Below are positions 32,093 through 38,876 of a DNA stretch of 64,000 nt, piece after piece (position 1 is the stretch's first letter; each line of letters starts with the position of its first letter). The notes beneath the pieces were generated by a model. The model did no database searches and was not told the origin of the DNA. It saw only the letters and a list, made by a program, of their open reading frames with translations. A program made the position numbers and the translations under genes. The stretch covers positions 112,931,116-112,995,115 of the forward strand of contig JAUMIR010000005.1 in the NCBI GenBank assembly GCA_030847615.1, in the 5' to 3' direction. This DNA comes from Gambelia wislizenii (taxonomy: Eukaryota; Chordata; Lepidosauria; Squamata; Crotaphytidae).

Positions 32093-33179
32093 TCGAGCGA
32101 GCGAGCTGCTTTGCTTTGGCAATCTGCCTTTTTTCCTCTGGCGATTGAGCGAGCGGGAGCATTCAGCGGTGGCTGGATTAGTTGTGGCCGCTCGGACGAT
32201 CGTGCCACGGAGCCCATTTGGGCAGCGGTTTGATTAGGGGTGCTTGGGGGGTGGGGGGGGAGTTGGGTGGTCGGGGTCTGCGTTGGGACCATTTGGGGGT
32301 CTGTAAGCCACAGGGCCACACCTGGAGTGCAGGTTTGGGCAGGGGGTCGAGCGTCCCGGGGGGGAGCTTTGGCTCTCCTGTCAGGCAGTAGTAACTTCTG
32401 GGTTTGGACTTGCATCAGGGAATACTTTAAACCCCCCCCCTCATCCATATTAATTCTTACCTTCGTTGTAATCTCTTGTAGCCTAAGTTTATTGTGCAAG
32501 TTGAGCAGGCTGCCAACAGAAACCTCCTCCCTCTAGTTGTTTGTAGTCATTGTAAATTTCACATAGGGGCATTCTGTTGGCGGTTTTTTCTGGCGGGCCA
32601 CCAGGGGGCCGGGATCCTTGCTGTTTTGGAGAGCCTCTATAGTAGGCTATGAGGCGGCCATTTTATGGGAGGCATTTAGACTAGTGTGTTGGCAGCCATT
32701 TTGTGAGGCTTTTTATAGAATTCAAAGGTGGCCATTTTGAGGCCATTTTGAGGGTTCTCTTTGAAGTTTATTTAACAGTTCTTTAGCCATTTCCTGAGGG
32801 GTACTAAGTCTAGTGTAGTGGCGGCCATCTTGTTGGGGTTTTGTATAATTAAAGGCAGCCATTTTGTGGGAACTCTTTTGGAATTTTATGAACAGTTGGC
32901 TTACTTAGTGGTGGATCAAATGGTAGTACATTAGCAACAATAATATTAATAATTCTTAATAATAATAATAAAAATTACGTCAGCTTTTGCTGGACAGTTG
33001 TTAGATTATACACTGTTTTTCTAGAATTGCATTGAAACTCATAGTAATATCAGCATCAATAATAATAATAATAATAATAATAATAATTGTTAACGGCAGT
33101 TGTTTGCCAATTGGGTTCAGGTCATACCGTTTCTTTGAGTTATATTGAGGGGGTAGTTTCCTTTTGTATCATTGTTGCA
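32093..33179 (+). other. Ngaro leader (5' UTR)
   Basis: About 1.1 kb between A1 and the Gag ATG. It has a short gagcga repeat (32091-32105), a G-rich part (32225-32370), the YY1-like cluster described separately and AAT-type microsatellites (32935-32975 and 33058-33087). No open frame with recognisable content starts here. Short upstream ATGs exist, so leaky scanning, re-initiation or splicing may be needed. Confidence 0.7.
32653..32870 (+). promoter_or_regulatory. Cluster of YY1-like motifs in Ngaro leader
   Basis: The core GCCATTTT or GCCATCTT, usually preceded by ggcg/ggca/ggtg, recurs with CCAT near 32658, 32696, 32732, 32743, 32787, 32825 and 32859, all in one orientation. This is the complement of the YY1 consensus AAGATGGCGGC. 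YY1 sites are known to direct transcription in human L1 leaders. A similar role here is an inference from motif density. At 32787 the downstream bases differ (gccatttcc). Confidence 0.55.
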
Positions 33180-34544
33180 ATGGCCTCCAGGAAAGGGAAA
33201 GGCGGTCAGAAAGGCAAGGGGAGGGCTACCAAGCCACAACAACCCGCCTTACCGGCGCCTGATATTGAGTCATCCAGTGATGATGAAGATCAGTTGCCTT
33301 GGAATGCGATTATGGCACGGATTCAACGTTTAGAGAAGTTGCAGGGTGTTCAACAAGAAGAGGTTGTGGTTGCTCACTCTCAAGGTAAAAAAAGAAAGAT
33401 TGCTGATGAGATTCTTTCCCGTCTAGATGCTCTGGAGCGTAACATCAATCCCGACGGGGCTACAGGGTCCTCCCATGTCGAGGATACTTCCAGCAGTGTA
33501 CCTCCTTCATGTAATCCGGTGGATCAGCCAGCTAATGACAACACCATGCCTGGAACGCCAGGTGAGCCAGTTAAGCCAACATTTAATCCTTATGCAAGTA
33601 CATCTTGGCCCTGGGGGACATGGGACAGTGCATCGAGTGCCCAGGCTGTGCTGGGGACCTGGCCAGGGCAGCCGACCGTTAATTGGATGCCAGCTCAATG
33701 GTCTCCTTGGTCGCCTTATGGGTTAGGTACAATGGTTCCCCCTTTTGGGATGGCGCAGGGGTCACCCAGCACTTCTCAGGGCACAGGATATGATTCCATA
33801 GCTTATTCAGCAATTCCCTTCGGAGAAATGTCCCTTCCTTTGGGTGATCATCTGCTTCAATCCACTAGGGATAAAATAGTTAAAGGCGAATATGTGGATC
33901 TTTTTTCTTTGCTTTATAGGGAAGTGGAGAAAAAAGATAGGGAGGAAATGGATGAGAAGGAGAAAGAAAAATTGAAAAAGAGGAAAGTGGAGAGGAACTG
34001 GACCAATTGGCTTTCCGGTTTCCTCATTTATGCGGGTGTGGTGGTTAAGGCACACCCTCATCGAGCAGCCTCACTGTTCCAGTATCTTGATATAATTCAC
34101 AGGGCTTATGGTGATTTCGCAGGTCCTGCCTGGCTTCTTTATGATGAGGCTTTTAGGATGAGGGCGGCAATTTATCCTTCTTTGAGGTGGGACATGATGC
34201 ATCCTCAGTTATGGATGCAGCTTATGACCCCGGCCCGCCCAATACAGGGGGAGAGGACACACAGTGGACACTTAGTCAGGTCATCCAACACCACGGGGCA
34301 GCGAGCCACAGCGGGCACGGCTGCGGCTGTGAGGCAGGTATGTTGGGAGTTTAGTTCACATGGCTTTTGTGCTAGGAAGCCCTGCAAGTATAGTCATGAG
34401 TGTTCCATTTGTAGTGGTGGGCATTCCTTTCGGAACTGCCCCAGGGGAAAACAGGCTACCCGAGGTGGTAGGCCCAATCCAGGAGGTAGGGGCGGAGCAT
34501 CTACCGCTCATGCTCAAAAAGGGGCCCAGCCCAATCAACAATGA
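33180..34544 (+). CDS. gag: Ngaro Gag-like nucleic-acid-binding protein
   Basis: 454 codons from the ATG at 33180 (context caATGGcc, MASRKGKGG). Upstream codons are open but contain no ATG. The N-terminus is basic (residues 1-20), then acidic/polar with a possible short coiled coil. A Pro/Ser/Trp-rich middle (about 130-210) is followed by a highly charged helix (EKKDREEMDEKEKEKLKKRK, about 263-282) and a conserved globular part. At the C-terminus CWEFSSHGFCARKPCKYSH is a C-x8-C-x4-C-x3-H finger, directly followed by CSICSGGHSFRNC, a C-x2-C-x3-H-x4-C knuckle. This pair suits binding of the element's RNA in a Gag particle. It overlaps the RT frame by 185 bases. A consensus-like splice donor, CAG|GTGAGC, lies at 33561/33562. 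Confidence 0.88.
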   Translation: MASRKGKGGQKGKGRATKPQQPALPAPDIESSSDDEDQLPWNAIMARIQRLEKLQGVQQEEVVVAHSQGKKRKIADEILSRLDALERNINPDGATGSSHVEDTSSSVPPSCNPVDQPANDNTMPGTPGEPVKPTFNPYASTSWPWGTWDSASSAQAVLGTWPGQPTVNWMPAQWSPWSPYGLGTMVPPFGMAQGSPSTSQGTGYDSIAYSAIPFGEMSLPLGDHLLQSTRDKIVKGEYVDLFSLLYREVEKKDREEMDEKEKEKLKKRKVERNWTNWLSGFLIYAGVVVKAHPHRAASLFQYLDIIHRAYGDFAGPAWLLYDEAFRMRAAIYPSLRWDMMHPQLWMQLMTPARPIQGERTHSGHLVRSSNTTGQRATAGTAAAVRQVCWEFSSHGFCARKPCKYSHECSICSGGHSFRNCPRGKQATRGGRPNPGGRGGASTAHAQKGAQPNQQ

Positions 34545-36117
34545 TGTTTTACAGCGTTGGTTGAAGATATATCCAGATAGGCATGCAGCCGAGTACCTTC
34601 GTAACGGTTTTCAGTTTGGGTTTAGGATTCCATTTCAAGGGGTTCGACGGCCATTTTGGGCCCGCAATTTGAAATCTGTTTATGGTTTGGAACAAGTTGT
34701 TAGGGATAAGATTACAAAAGAGGTAAGTGAGGGTCGAGTTTTAGGTCCCTTTTCGAGTCCTCCGGTACCCAACCTGCGGGTATCTCCCCTGGGGGTTGTC
34801 CCTAAGAAGGCACCAGGGGAATTTAGGCTCATTCATCATTTATCATACCCCAAAGGGGATTCGGTGAATGATGCTATTCCTCATGAGCTGTGTTCGGTTA
34901 GGTATACTTCTTTTGACGCCGCGGTTCGGGTAGTTCGCCTTCAGGGTTGGGGGGCTGAGCTGGCAAAGTGTGATATAAAATCCGCTTTTCGACTTTTGCC
35001 AGTTCATCCGGATGACTTTGAGTTATTAGGTTTCCACTTTGAAGGGCAGTTTTATATGGATCGAGCTCTCCCTATGGGATGTTCGGTTTCGTGCAACGCT
35101 TTTGAAACCTTTAGTACCTTCTTGGAGTGGGCGTTGAAGACTAGAACTGGTTTATGCAGTGTGGTTCACTATTTGGATGATTTTTTAATGATTGGACCTT
35201 ATCAATCTGGCCAGTGTGCATATTTGCTGCACCAGTTTGAGGCTTTAGCGGGGGAGCTTGGGGTGCCTCTTGCACCTGAAAAAACAGAAGGCCCTGCTCA
35301 AGTTTTGACCTTTTTAGGTGTGGAAATCGACACCATTAATCAACAATGTAGACTGGCTGAAGCTAAAGTTGCTGATTTAAGAGATAGGGTATCCCAGTTT
35401 CTTCTTATGCGTAAAGCTACTTTACGAGAGTTTCAGGTCCTTATAGGTCATTTGAACTTTGCGTGTAAAGTGGTGGCGCCCGGGAGGGCTTTTCTTCGTC
35501 GGTTGTGCGACGCTATTAAAGGGGTGCGGCAACCATATTTCTTAATCCGTATAACAAAGGATATACGGGCAGATTTGCTCGTTTGGCACCAGTTTCTGGA
35601 CCAATTTAATGGCGTCTCCTTTTGGCGGGAGGATCGGAAGCTCAAAAGTAATTTTCAGATAGCATCTGATGCAGCTGGTTCTACTGGGTTCGGGGTTTAT
35701 TTTGGTGGACGGTGGTGTGCGAGTAAGTGGCCTTCTGATTGGGCGGCTTCAGATATTGTGGCCGATTTAACATTTCTAGAATTCTTTCCCATTCTTGTTG
35801 CGGTCACTATTTGGGCGGATGAATTGGGAAATTCAACAGTGCACTTTTGGTGCGATAATATGGCCACCGTCCAGGTGATAAACTCCCTTACCTCAAAGTC
35901 CCCTCGGGTGATGGTGCTCGTTAGGGCCTTCACGTTACAGTGTTTGAAGTTTAACATTCTATTTGTTGCCCGGCATGTGGCGGGCGTTGACAATGGTATT
36001 GCTGACGCTCTTTCCCGCATGCAGATGGAGCGATTCAGAGAGCTGGCCCCCGACGCAGCACCCGAGGGCGACCCAATGCCGGTAAGCCTGTGGAGGCTTG
36101 GGAGCCAGAACTTGTAA
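34360..36117 (+). CDS. pol: Ngaro reverse transcriptase / RNase H
   Basis: 585 codons, in the +1 frame relative to Gag and overlapping its zinc-finger end. The ATG at 34360 or the later one at 34510 could start it, or it may be reached by frameshift or splicing. RT blocks: SPLGVVPKKAPGEFRLIHHL (about 146-166), the catalytic Asp in KCDIKSAFRLLPV (about 204-216), MGCSVSCNAFETF, and the YLDDFLMIG active site (YLDD at residues 271-274). The RNase H fold follows, with Asp in IASDAAGSTGFGVYF (D437), Glu in FLEFFPI, Asp in FWCDNMATV and the final ARHVAGVDNGIADALSR. All expected metal-binding acids are present. There is no protease or integrase, as usual for this order. It makes cDNA from the element's RNA. 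Confidence 0.93.
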   Translation: MAFVLGSPASIVMSVPFVVVGIPFGTAPGENRLPEVVGPIQEVGAEHLPLMLKKGPSPINNDVLQRWLKIYPDRHAAEYLRNGFQFGFRIPFQGVRRPFWARNLKSVYGLEQVVRDKITKEVSEGRVLGPFSSPPVPNLRVSPLGVVPKKAPGEFRLIHHLSYPKGDSVNDAIPHELCSVRYTSFDAAVRVVRLQGWGAELAKCDIKSAFRLLPVHPDDFELLGFHFEGQFYMDRALPMGCSVSCNAFETFSTFLEWALKTRTGLCSVVHYLDDFLMIGPYQSGQCAYLLHQFEALAGELGVPLAPEKTEGPAQVLTFLGVEIDTINQQCRLAEAKVADLRDRVSQFLLMRKATLREFQVLIGHLNFACKVVAPGRAFLRRLCDAIKGVRQPYFLIRITKDIRADLLVWHQFLDQFNGVSFWREDRKLKSNFQIASDAAGSTGFGVYFGGRWCASKWPSDWAASDIVADLTFLEFFPILVAVTIWADELGNSTVHFWCDNMATVQVINSLTSKSPRVMVLVRAFTLQCLKFNILFVARHVAGVDNGIADALSRMQMERFRELAPDAAPEGDPMPVSLWRLGSQNL

Positions 36118-36128
36118 GGGCTTTAGGT

Positions 36129-37004
36129 ATGTCTATGGCTCCCAGCACGTTGAAGGGATACACCAGGGCGTTGCGTGAATTTTTTCAGTTTAGGGAGCAG
36201 TTAGGTGTTAGTCACAGTGTTCCAGTACCTTTTGATCAGCTTTTTCAGTTCTGCTTGACACTGTATCATAAGGGCTTGGCCCCACAATCTATTAAGGTTC
36301 GATTGTCAGCCATTGCCTTTTGGCTCAAAGCCCAGGGGGCTCCTGACACTACTGGGGATTTCCGCATCCGAAAGGCTTTGGAAGGTTGGTCGAGAGAACG
36401 TGGGCGTAGTAAGGATAGTAGAGTTCCAATTTCGCCAGCTATTTTGAAGGGGTTAGCCTCAACTTGGGTTGGCATTTGTAGGTCACCTTATGAGGTGCTG
36501 CTTTTCCACGCTGCTGCTTTGACAGCCTTTTTTGGTGCTTTGCGCATCAGTGAGCTAGTGCAGGCATCCAAGACGGACACTTCACACAGAGCGTTGGAGT
36601 TTAGAGATGTTATCATGGAGAGGTATAGGGTCACGCTGATTTTGCGCTTTTCTAAGACGGATCAGCATGGGAAGGGTAAGCAGTGCTCTTTACTGCCTTG
36701 TAGTGACCTTGAGTTATGCCCAGTTCGGGCGTTACAACAGTTTTTTGTAGTTCGGGGGCCACGGGCAGGTCCACTTTTTGTTCATGAGGATTTTTCCCCC
36801 CTTACTAAATATCAATTTTGGAATGTGACGTCTAGAGCGCTAAGTAAGCTGGGTCTTCAGGGGGTTCGCTTTGCAACCCATTCTTTTCGCATAGGAGCTG
36901 CTTCCACAGCTGCGGCTATGGGCATGACATCTGCAAGGATTCAAGGTATTGGCCGGTGGAGGTCCTCCTCTTACCGGCGTTATGTGCGACCGCTCACTTA
37001 CTAA
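36129..37004 (+). CDS. Ngaro tyrosine recombinase
   Basis: 291 codons if started at the first ATG (36129). The frame is open a little further left but only from a GTG, and the recombinase core-binding domain (APSTLKGYTRALREFFQF) begins right after this ATG. The start lies 11 bases past the RT stop, in the -1 frame. The catalytic domain shows Arg in GALRISELV (R139), H-x-x-R in THSFRIGAAST (H251, R254) and a C-terminal tyrosine in SSYRRYVR (probably Y285), so the R-H-R-Y set is complete. It would join circular element DNA to the genome by strand exchange with no target duplication, matching the observed insertion site. A donor-like AAGG|GTAAGC lies at 36675/36676. Confidence 0.93.
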   Translation: MSMAPSTLKGYTRALREFFQFREQLGVSHSVPVPFDQLFQFCLTLYHKGLAPQSIKVRLSAIAFWLKAQGAPDTTGDFRIRKALEGWSRERGRSKDSRVPISPAILKGLASTWVGICRSPYEVLLFHAAALTAFFGALRISELVQASKTDTSHRALEFRDVIMERYRVTLILRFSKTDQHGKGKQCSLLPCSDLELCPVRALQQFFVVRGPRAGPLFVHEDFSPLTKYQFWNVTSRALSKLGLQGVRFATHSFRIGAASTAAAMGMTSARIQGIGRWRSSSYRRYVRPLTY

Positions 37005-37011
37005 CTGTTGT

Positions 37012-37031
37012 ATTCTCCTTTTGTTTTGCAG
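37012..37031 (+). promoter_or_regulatory. Splice-acceptor-like site before the hydrolase frame
   Basis: A pyrimidine-rich tract and terminal AG (ttctccttttgttttgcag, ending at 37031) make a near-consensus 3' splice site just after the recombinase stop. The exon would start at 37032, two bases before a codon of the hydrolase frame, so a phase-1 donor is needed. CAG|GTGAGC (33561/33562, Gag frame) and AAGG|GTAAGC (36675/36676, recombinase frame) are both phase 1. Confidence 0.5.
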
Positions 37032-37633
37032 ATTCTAGTTCGTTGTTCGTGAGGCTGCGGGTGCTGATTTGTGGCCACAGTATGGTGTACTGGGCGGCCC
37101 GGCAGGCCCGGATGAGTCACTATGGGGCTCACTTATGTTTGGGGAATGGGGCAACAGTTGAGTGGGTGGGGAAAAGGGGTTTACGTTGGCGTGGCCTGTT
37201 GCCACTGCTTTTTGGGGAGCGCCAAGGGCCTCCGCCAGATGTTCTTATCCTGCATTTGGGGGGGAATGACTTAGGGTTATTGAAGGGGAAAGCTTTGGTC
37301 CTGCAGGCACTACACGATATACGGGTAATCAGGTCGCGTTGGCCTGGAGTTACCGTAGTGTGGTCAGCAATTCTGCAACGGAGGCAATGGAGGGGTGAGG
37401 GTGATCCCCGTGCTCTTGAAAAAGCCCGTAAAGGGGCTAACAGGGAAATTAAGAACGCAATGCACAAGGGTTTGGGTTACTATTTGCCTCACCCTGATAT
37501 TGTGTCCAGAAAGCCCGAGCTCTACAGAGCTGACGGGGTACACCTTTCGGACGCTGGAAATTTGATCTTTTTGAAGGATCTTCAGCAGGGGTTGAGGGAC
37601 CTATTGGACGAGCTGGTGGGGGAAAGGGACTAA
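37032..37633 (+). CDS. Ngaro SGNH/GDSL-type hydrolase domain
   Basis: The frame is open from 36848 and ends TAA at 37633, but no in-frame ATG precedes the catalytic serine block. I therefore start the feature at the proposed exon boundary. Block I reads RVLICGHSMVYWAA (Ser codon 37079-37081), a block II-like GNGATVEW follows, block III is ILHLGGNDLG (Asn codon 37265-37267), and block V is YRADGVHLSDAGN (Asp 37532, His 37541). All four catalytic positions of an SGNH hydrolase are therefore present. About 200 residues fits one such domain. The substrate is unknown; an acyl-ester hydrolase acting on lipid or a modified protein is the family expectation. It overlaps the recombinase frame if read from upstream. 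ORF1 of CR1 in this window carries a related fold. Confidence 0.82.
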
Positions 37634-37658
37634 GCGGACGCTTGCCCCTTTCTGTGGT

Positions 37659-38096
37659 GGAAAAGGGGGAGGTGTTTATTCGGTGGGCACCTTGGCACCA
37701 ATTTTTGGTGAAGGTAGGGTCTCTGGAAGGGCCACTTCAGCCCGTGGGGCCTGAGTGGACAGAAGGAGACCCGCCTTGAGGTTGGCCTAAAGGATAATCC
37801 TTCACCTCAATCCGTGGGGCTTGGGTGAAGGCCTTTTGGGTTCACCTTCCAGACGCGGGTCGGCTGGTGAGCAACCCCAGTCAATTGGGGTTCCTCTCCA
37901 GGACCCAGGTGTTCGCCAGGGAAGGCTGAGGGGTGTGGTCTAGGATAGACCTACCGCCTCAGCTGGTCCCTCACCAGGTTGCCTCCCCCTGCTGAAGATT
38001 TTAGAGGGAATTAAATAGGTTGAATTCAATAAAAGCATTTTATTTCACCCCATGTTATGTGTGTGGTCTCTTTATTCCGCAATCGACCGGCAATCC
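37659..38096 (+). repeat. Ngaro split direct repeat B1
   Basis: 438 bp starting ggaaaagggggaggtg just after the last ORF stop, identical by eye to B2 (offset exactly 780 bp). It contains a poly(A) signal AATAAA at 38028-38033 followed by a T-rich stretch. It ends gaccggcaatcc, overlapping the first four bases of A2. The junction reads CCGG-CAAT-CCGG, a small inverted repeat at the presumed recombination point. Confidence 0.9.
38028..38033 (+). terminator. Poly(A) signal in B1 (copy in B2 at 38808)
   Basis: AATAAA within tgaattcaataaaagcattt, with a T/GT-rich stretch (tgttatgtgtgtggtctc) about 20 bases beyond. The identical signal at 38808-38813 in B2 is the likely end of a full-length transcript. 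Use of the B1 signal would give a shorter RNA that lacks A2 and B2. Confidence 0.6.
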
Positions 38097-38274
38097 GGCT
38101 CCTCGCCTTGCGGCGGAGCCGCTTGGGCAGAGGAGCCGCCTTTGCCGCCGTTTGCGGCTCAGGAGACCCTGTTTTGATCGCAGGCGGCGTCGCCTGCGAC
38201 AGAGGTGAGGGGCGGGGCCGGAGGATATAAAAGGCCTCCCGTCCCTCGCCTCCTCCTTCTTTGCTGGCGATCGA
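38093..38274 (+). repeat. Ngaro split direct repeat A2 (internal copy)
   Basis: 182 bp identical by eye to A1, including the GC box, the TATA box (38226-38232) and both hairpins. It lies between B1 and B2 and supplies a template for rebuilding the 5' end of the cDNA. Confidence 0.9.
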
Positions 38275-38438
38275 CCCACCCTCCCGCCGCTTGAATAGTG
38301 TGGTAATGGTCGCTTAGGGGCCGGGTAGGAATTTTTTCCCCCCTTTTCTCGGGGGGTTTTTCGCCTACCCCATACTAGGATAGCGGCATTTGGGAAATTG
38401 GCTTGGGTGGTGTCTAAATAGGTTACTCCCAGCAAGGC
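38275..38438 (+). other. 164-bp spacer between A2 and B2
   Basis: GC-rich sequence (cccaccctcccgccgc ... agcaaggc) with a C-run/G-run hairpin (ttttttccccccttttctcggggggttttt, roughly 38331-38360). It is not present after A1. No coding content. Confidence 0.7.
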
Positions 38439-38876
38439 GGAAAAGGGGGAGGTGTTTATTCGGTGGGCACCTTGGCACCAATTTTTGGTGAAGGTAGGGT
38501 CTCTGGAAGGGCCACTTCAGCCCGTGGGGCCTGAGTGGACAGAAGGAGACCCGCCTTGAGGTTGGCCTAAAGGATAATCCTTCACCTCAATCCGTGGGGC
38601 TTGGGTGAAGGCCTTTTGGGTTCACCTTCCAGACGCGGGTCGGCTGGTGAGCAACCCCAGTCAATTGGGGTTCCTCTCCAGGACCCAGGTGTTCGCCAGG
38701 GAAGGCTGAGGGGTGTGGTCTAGGATAGACCTACCGCCTCAGCTGGTCCCTCACCAGGTTGCCTCCCCCTGCTGAAGATTTTAGAGGGAATTAAATAGGT
38801 TGAATTCAATAAAAGCATTTTATTTCACCCCATGTTATGTGTGTGGTCTCTTTATTCCGCAATCGACCGGCAATCC
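38439..38876 (+). repeat. Ngaro split direct repeat B2 (3' terminus)
   Basis: 438 bp identical by eye to B1, ending ggcaatcc where L1 sequence resumes. The final ATCC (38873-38876) equals the first four bases of A1. Confidence 0.9.

Larger units (their letters stand above)
31911..38876 (+). mobile_element. Ngaro-type tyrosine-recombinase retrotransposon, 6,966 bp, apparently intact
   Basis: The order along the plus strand is A1 (31911-32092), leader, four overlapping ORFs (33180-37633), B1 (37659-38096), A2 (38093-38274), a 164-bp spacer, and B2 (38439-38876). This split-direct-repeat layout, together with RT/RNase H and a tyrosine recombinase and without LTRs or an integrase, defines the Ngaro/PAT-like branch of DIRS-order retrotransposons. 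The SGNH hydrolase ORF is a known trait of vertebrate Ngaro elements. A1 equals A2 and B1 equals B2 by eye, and no ORF has a stop or shift, so it is young and possibly still mobile. GC content is clearly higher than in the host DNA. It sits inside an L1 ORF2 without target duplication. Confidence 0.93.

Noticed and set aside
31909..32499. 196-codon minus-strand frame over the A1 repeat
   Set aside because: It is antisense to the Ngaro-type promoter and leader. The GC-rich repeats keep the frame open, and the matching A2 region gives a different protein.
34541..34544. ATGA stop-start overlap between Gag and RT
   Set aside because: The ATG at 34541 is in the third frame, not the RT frame, so termination-reinitiation there would not make RT.
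34337..37032. Splicing from CAG|GTATGT (34337/34338), GAG|GTAAGT (34722/34723) or CCG|GTAAGC (36081/36082) to the hydrolase
   Set aside because: All three leave phase 0. Joined to 37032 they read into TGA after six codons, so they cannot make the hydrolase.
37032..37633. Captured host lipase/esterase gene
   Set aside because: It is embedded within the element between the recombinase and B1, and hydrolases are a known component of vertebrate Ngaro elements. Host origin would need a phylogeny.
31911..38876. DIRS1-type element or LTR retrotransposon
   Set aside because: The termini are split direct repeats and not inverted repeats, no methyltransferase-like domain is seen, and there is a recombinase instead of a DDE integrase. 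Ngaro type fits best.
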